64,000 nucleotides of DNA from Galbibacter kalidii (GTDB lineage Bacteria; Bacteroidota; Bacteroidia; Flavobacteriales; Flavobacteriaceae), in assembly GCF_026241135.1 (NCBI RefSeq), contig NZ_JAPFGA010000008.1, forward strand, positions 1 to 64,000. Direction: 5' to 3'. The notes beneath the pieces were generated by a model. It saw only the letters and a program-made list of their open reading frames with translations, searched no databases and was not told the origin of the DNA. Both the position numbers and the translations under genes were made by a program. Positions 60,955-64,000 of this stretch are shown piece after piece (position 1 is the first letter of the stretch; each line of letters begins with the position of its first letter).

Positions 60955-62280
60955 ATGATTATTACCGGAAACAAAGAGTATTTTAAAGGAATCGGCGAAA
61001 TAAAGTATGAAGGAAAAGAGTCCGATAACCCATTGGCGTTCAAATATTATAACCCAGAGCAAATGGTAGCCGGACGTAAAATGAAAGACTGGTTTAAGTT
61101 TGCTGTAGCCTATTGGCATAGCTTCTGCGGAACCGGTGCCGACCCGTTTGGTCCCGGAACCCAAAATTTTCCTTGGGATGAACCAACTGATGCCTTGGAT
61201 GCAGCCAAAGCAAAAGCCGATGCGGCATTTGAGTTTATCACCAAATTAGGATTTGATTACTACTGTTTCCATGATATAGATGTGGTGAACGAAGCCGATA
61301 ATTTTGCTGAATCAGAAAAGCGTTTGGCTACTATGGTAGACGTACTGAAAGAAAAACAAAAGACTTCCGGTGTAAAATTACTTTGGGGAACAGCCAACTG
61401 CTTTAGTAATCCACGCTATATGAACGGAGCTGCTACCAACCCGGATTTCAACGTATTGGCAAGAGCTGGCGGACAAATAAAACTGGCTTTGGACGCAACG
61501 ATTGCCCTTGGAGGTGAAAATTATGTGTTCTGGGGTGGACGAGAAGGTTATATGTCCCTCTTGAATACCGATATGAACCGCGAGCTCGATCACATGGGGC
61601 GTTTCCTCGGTATGGCACGCGATTATGCCCGCAGTCAAGGATTTAAAGGGAATTTCTTTATTGAGCCCAAGCCTATGGAGCCGATGAAACATCAATACGA
61701 TTTTGATTCTGCTACGGCGATCGGTTTCTTGCACAAATACGGTCTTCAGGACGATTTTAAAATCAATATTGAAGTGAACCATGCTACCTTGGCACAACAC
61801 ACTTTCCAACACGAATTGGAAGTTGCTGCCGGAGCCGGAATGTTAGGGAGTGTAGATGCTAACCGTGGCGATTATCAAAACGGTTGGGATACCGATCAGT
61901 TCCCGAACAATATTTATGAAACCACAGAAGCGATGTTGGTATTTATCAAAGCCGGTGGTTTACAAGGCGGCGGTGTGAATTTCGATGCAAAAATCAGAAG
62001 GAATTCTACCGACATGGACGATCTTTTCCACGCCCATATTGGCGGCGCCGATGTGTTTGCCCGTGCATTGCTTACAGCTGATGCCATCATCAAAAATTCC
62101 AAATACGACGCATTGAGAAAACAACGTTACAGTTCGTTCGATTCAGGAAAAGGAAAAGCATTTGAAGAAGGAAAACTTCAGTTTAAAGATTTATATGAAA
62201 TCGCTGCTGAAAACGGCGAACTCGAACTGCAAAGTGGTAAGCAGGAATTGTTTGAGAATATTATAAATCAGTATATATAA
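60955..62280 (+). CDS. xylA: xylose isomerase
   Basis: Converts D-xylose to D-xylulose. Motifs: [17 protein letters not shown] near the N-terminus, the catalytic His in [11 protein letters not shown], the metal ligands Glu in [17 protein letters not shown] and [10 protein letters not shown], and [20 protein letters not shown] with [15 protein letters not shown]. 441 residues is the group II length. Note the ATLAQH sequence, where many enzymes have ATLAGH. It starts 7 nt after xylB and is certainly co-transcribed. Confidence 0.97.
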   Translation: MIITGNKEYFKGIGEIKYEGKESDNPLAFKYYNPEQMVAGRKMKDWFKFAVAYWHSFCGTGADPFGPGTQNFPWDEPTDALDAAKAKADAAFEFITKLGFDYYCFHDIDVVNEADNFAESEKRLATMVDVLKEKQKTSGVKLLWGTANCFSNPRYMNGAATNPDFNVLARAGGQIKLALDATIALGGENYVFWGGREGYMSLLNTDMNRELDHMGRFLGMARDYARSQGFKGNFFIEPKPMEPMKHQYDFDSATAIGFLHKYGLQDDFKINIEVNHATLAQHTFQHELEVAAGAGMLGSVDANRGDYQNGWDTDQFPNNIYETTEAMLVFIKAGGLQGGGVNFDAKIRRNSTDMDDLFHAHIGGADVFARALLTADAIIKNSKYDALRKQRYSSFDSGKGKAFEEGKLQFKDLYEIAAENGELELQSGKQELFENIINQYI

Positions 62281-62326
62281 ACTAATCATTTGAACTAGAA
62301 TGCAAACTAACTTAAACACTAAATAG

Positions 62327-63979
62327 ATGAAAACTGTATTAGAATCCGCCGACTGGGTTGTATTGGGAATTTACCTGTTGGCACTCATAGCGGTGGCTGT
62401 ATGGGTAGTACTCCAAAAGAACAAAAACACCGAAGATTATTTTTTAGCCGGACGTAATGTGGGCTGGTTCGTAATCGGGGCATCCATTTTTGCCTCCAAT
62501 ATTGGGTCCGAACACGTTGTGGGACTCGCAGGAACCGGTTTTGAATCGGGTACGCCTATGGCACATTATGAGCTGCATGCGTGGATCGTACTGCTTCTGG
62601 GATGGCTCTTTTTGCCGTTCTATATCAGAAGTGGAGCCTTTACCATGCCCGAGTTTTTGGAAAAACGTTTCGACAGCCGCTCACGCTGGTTTTTGTCCGT
62701 TTTCTCATTGGTGGCTTATGTGCTGACAAAAGTATCGGTAACGATTTATGCCGGTGGAATTGTAGTTTCTGAATTACTCGGTATTCCGTTTTGGTATGGA
62801 GCCATAGGTATTGTCATCTTTACCGGAATCTATACAGTTATTGGAGGGATGAAAGCCGTGATCTACACCGAAACCTTACAGACCATCATCCTTATCCTGG
62901 GGTCGTTGATCATTACCTACCTCGGATTGCAGGAAGTAGGCGGTTGGGGACAACTACGTGATACCGTTATTGCTGAAAGCCCTCAGCACTTTAATATGTG
63001 GCGCCCCATGAGCGATCCGGATTTCCCGTGGACAGGTTTATTGTTCGGAGGGACCATAGTAGGGGTGTGGTACTGGTGTACAGACCAATATATTGTACAG
63101 CGTACTTTGGCGGCCAATAACATTAAAATAGGACGTCGCGGAGCCATTTTCGGAGCCTATTTAAAACTGTTGCCTATTTTGATCTTCCTTGTTCCCGGTA
63201 TTATCGCATTTGCGTTAACCATTCAACAGCCGGAGGTTTTTAGTGTGGATAAAGCAGACAGAGCCTTCCCAATGTTGGTGAAAACCCTCTTACCTGTCGG
63301 ATTAAAAGGATTGGTAGCCGGTGGATTGATGGCAGCGCTTATGAGTTCGTTGGCCTCTGTCTTTAACTCCTGCTCTACCATCTTTACGATAGATATTTAT
63401 AAGAAATTAAAACCCAACAAGACTGAAAAGCAATTATTGAACACCGGAAAAGTTGCCACGGGATTTATCGTAGTACTCGGAATTATTTGGATTCCGATTA
63501 TGGACAAGATCGGAGGTGGGGTGATGTATCAGTACTTGCAAAACGTACAGTCGTATATAGCACCTCCGGTAACTGCAGTTTTCTTGCTTGGTATCATCTG
63601 GAAACGTGTCAACTCAAAAGCAGCCATAACGACCTTATTGGCCGGATTGGTGTTGTTGATATTGCGTTTGGGATCAGAAATCTACTACCAACCGCAACTT
63701 TCGGCAGGAGTGGAAGCCGGTGGCATTCTATATGCCTTTGCAGCGATTAATTTTGCACACATGGCTATTTATATGTTTCTCTTTTCGGTGATTCTGTGTG
63801 TGTCCGTAAGTCTGGCAACAGCCGAACCGGATTACGCCCGCATCAAGGGATTGTCTTTCGGTACCTTGACCGCAGAAGACAAAGCAGCGACCAAGAAAAG
63901 CTACGACACCATCGATGTTGTGCTTTCGGTACTGCTTGTGATTATTGTGATCGCTATCCTATCCTATTTTACCGGATGA
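62327..63979 (+). CDS. sodium/solute symporter (SSS family), probable xylose transporter
   Basis: 550 residues with about 14 membrane helices. SSS signatures: EDYFLAGRNVGWFVIGASIF, ASNIGSEHVVGLAGTGFESG, GGMKAVIYTETLQTIILILG, and the sodium-site helix LMAALMSSLASVFNSCSTIF. ADNIK-type cytoplasmic motifs are also present: WCTDQYIVQRTLAANNIKIG. Homologues carry glucose, galactose or xylose with Na+. The place after xylB-xylA makes xylose or xylulose the likely substrate. It is the last gene, with 21 bases left in the window, so any further gene of the operon cannot be seen. Confidence 0.9.
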   Translation: MKTVLESADWVVLGIYLLALIAVAVWVVLQKNKNTEDYFLAGRNVGWFVIGASIFASNIGSEHVVGLAGTGFESGTPMAHYELHAWIVLLLGWLFLPFYIRSGAFTMPEFLEKRFDSRSRWFLSVFSLVAYVLTKVSVTIYAGGIVVSELLGIPFWYGAIGIVIFTGIYTVIGGMKAVIYTETLQTIILILGSLIITYLGLQEVGGWGQLRDTVIAESPQHFNMWRPMSDPDFPWTGLLFGGTIVGVWYWCTDQYIVQRTLAANNIKIGRRGAIFGAYLKLLPILIFLVPGIIAFALTIQQPEVFSVDKADRAFPMLVKTLLPVGLKGLVAGGLMAALMSSLASVFNSCSTIFTIDIYKKLKPNKTEKQLLNTGKVATGFIVVLGIIWIPIMDKIGGGVMYQYLQNVQSYIAPPVTAVFLLGIIWKRVNSKAAITTLLAGLVLLILRLGSEIYYQPQLSAGVEAGGILYAFAAINFAHMAIYMFLFSVILCVSVSLATAEPDYARIKGLSFGTLTAEDKAATKKSYDTIDVVLSVLLVIIVIAILSYFTG

Positions 63980-64000
63980 TAATTTGAATAAAATTTTAAT

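Noticed and set aside
35553-63979. HTCS hybrid sensor or ECF sigma/anti-sigma pair as xylan regulator
   Set aside because: None is encoded in the locus; the only regulator there is LacI-type. The sigma pair at 5286 is 30 kb away.

Overview
The window looks like a chromosome segment of a marine-type member of the Flavobacteriaceae (Bacteroidota). The basis is low-GC DNA, a SusC/SusD pair, TAnnTTTG-like promoter boxes, the kdsD-tatC-CMD-lptB gene order, LytS/LytTR genes with 2TM domains, and many short GC-rich palindromic repeats between genes. No rRNA, tRNA or CRISPR array was seen. The left edge lies inside an IS256-family element.

Layout. 1-181: 3' end of an IS256-type insertion sequence. 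200-3419: five small unrelated accessory genes on the minus strand (GNAT, membrane protein, VOC protein, secreted NTF2-like protein, unknown 299-aa protein), with at least one attC-like hairpin between them. 3646-3945: an array of about 14 half-units at 21/22-bp spacing, many of them hairpins. 4018-9767: galM, an ECF sigma/anti-sigma operon with its own ECF-type promoter and a secreted low-complexity third protein, msrA, and a sensor kinase split by a one-base frameshift. 10228-28898: housekeeping genes (secA, DUF2795, a 48-aa membrane protein, PduO-type adenosyltransferase, a shrunken methyltransferase-family protein, ABC-F, lnt, pssA, NlpE/META lipoprotein, lptB, CMD, tatC, kdsD, recQ, GNAT, S66 peptidase). 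29055-32053: LytS-type kinase with a C-terminal 2TM domain, two free-standing 2TM proteins and a LytTR regulator. 32263-35432: a LETM1-like protein and a ClC channel, separated by a 660-bp gap with an 11-bp phased repeat.

35553-63979: a glucuronoxylan utilisation locus. SusC/SusD import oligosaccharides, helped by a surface lipoprotein with two CBM-like modules and a GH30 glucuronoxylanase. On the other strand are GH115 and GH67 alpha-glucuronidases, a GH10 xylanase, mannonate dehydratase and an SDR likely to act as fructuronate reductase. A GH43 enzyme and a sialate-O-acetylesterase-like (probably acetylxylan) esterase form a third unit. GH3 finishes xylooligosaccharides; XylT imports xylose, and XylA and XylB convert it to xylulose 5-phosphate. 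A LacI-family repressor gene sits in the middle. Near-identical palindromes of the form GCAAYCGATTGCG lie upstream of susC, GH3/GH67 and xylB, so the locus reads as one LacI regulon rather than the HTCS-controlled arrangement usual for xylan loci in gut Bacteroides. Glucuronate isomerase and the KDG branch are not in the window.

The least explained structures are the repeats: the 43-bp hairpin array, the 11-bp phased array, several families of palindromic elements (some inside coding regions of GH115 and uxuA), and the cassette-like accessory strip at the left.
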